Part shown: in pieces, positions 21,483-21,488 of the stretch | How the letters are laid out: each line of letters opens with the position of its first letter | Position numbering within the stretch: position 1 is the first letter of the stretch | Assembly: GCA_964246705.1 (NCBI GenBank) | Contig: CAXTRQ010000100.1 | Coordinates: forward strand, 1 to 21,488 | Direction of reading: 5' to 3' | DNA length: 21,488 nucleotides | Source of the DNA: DASZCR01 sp964246705 | Lineage (GTDB): Bacteria; Acidobacteriota; Blastocatellia; Pyrinomonadales; Pyrinomonadaceae | Position numbers and translations under genes: made by a program | Notes under the pieces: generated by a model | What the model was told of the DNA's origin: nothing | Databases searched by the model: none | What the model saw: only the letters and a program-made list of their open reading frames with translations

Positions 21483-21488
21483 GTTCAA

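Overview
The window looks like chromosomal DNA of a GC-rich, non-enteric Gram-negative bacterium. I infer Acidobacteriota, probably Blastocatellia. The reasons are the gene families (Arg/Asp-rich secreted protein, DUF6941, DUF4388-J protein), the 'TAGCCCCGG' and 'CCCACGGC' intergenic palindromes, the period-7 repeat arrays at gene ends and a sigma-54 type promoter. The taxonomy is inference; no marker gene other than ligA and yebC is present to settle it.

Region 1 (1-3000) is a decaying accessory zone. It starts with a broken integron-integrase-like gene on the minus strand. Two plus-strand ORFs follow: a secreted protein of unknown function and a four-helix membrane protein. The second is followed directly by an attC-like hairpin that overlaps a fragment of an IS630-type transposase. 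Next come three minus-strand gene fragments joined end to end: half of a TMEM165/GDT1 cation transporter, a piece of a BNR/Vps10-like beta-propeller gene, and a frameshifted paralogue of a small Lys-rich protein whose intact copy lies at 3026-3274.

Region 2 (3400-7280) is housekeeping: yebC, the yggS-yggT-yggU operon (PLP homeostasis, membrane protein, DUF167), an Arg/Asp-repeat secreted protein behind a sigma-54 type promoter and with a good terminator, and tRNA-Leu(CAG) with a clear promoter.

Region 3 (7283-10342) is a tight minus-strand operon of ligA (TTG start), an ICMT-like membrane methyltransferase and a DUF6941 protein.

Region 4 (10482-19685) is a co-oriented minus-strand series. 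It holds an MltF-like lytic transglycosylase, an M20 peptidase homologue lacking several metal or catalytic residues, a GNAT acetyltransferase boxed in by repeats, a 1065-residue protein joining a soluble chemoreceptor signalling hairpin to an oligopeptide-binding (SBP_bac_5) domain, and a GAF histidine kinase with an eroded ATP site under a near-consensus sigma-70 promoter. The receptor fusion is the most unusual gene in the window. With its neighbours it suggests an intracellular peptide- or muropeptide-sensing module, which is inference. A divergent plus-strand DUF4388-J-TPR protein closes the window.

Inverted pairs of 7-bp (sometimes 8-bp) degenerate repeat arrays lie exactly at gene ends. 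They supply the stop codon of the GNAT gene and the histidine kinase gene, while a separate palindrome family supplies the stop of yebC. They also create false N-terminal extensions on the M20 and GNAT genes.
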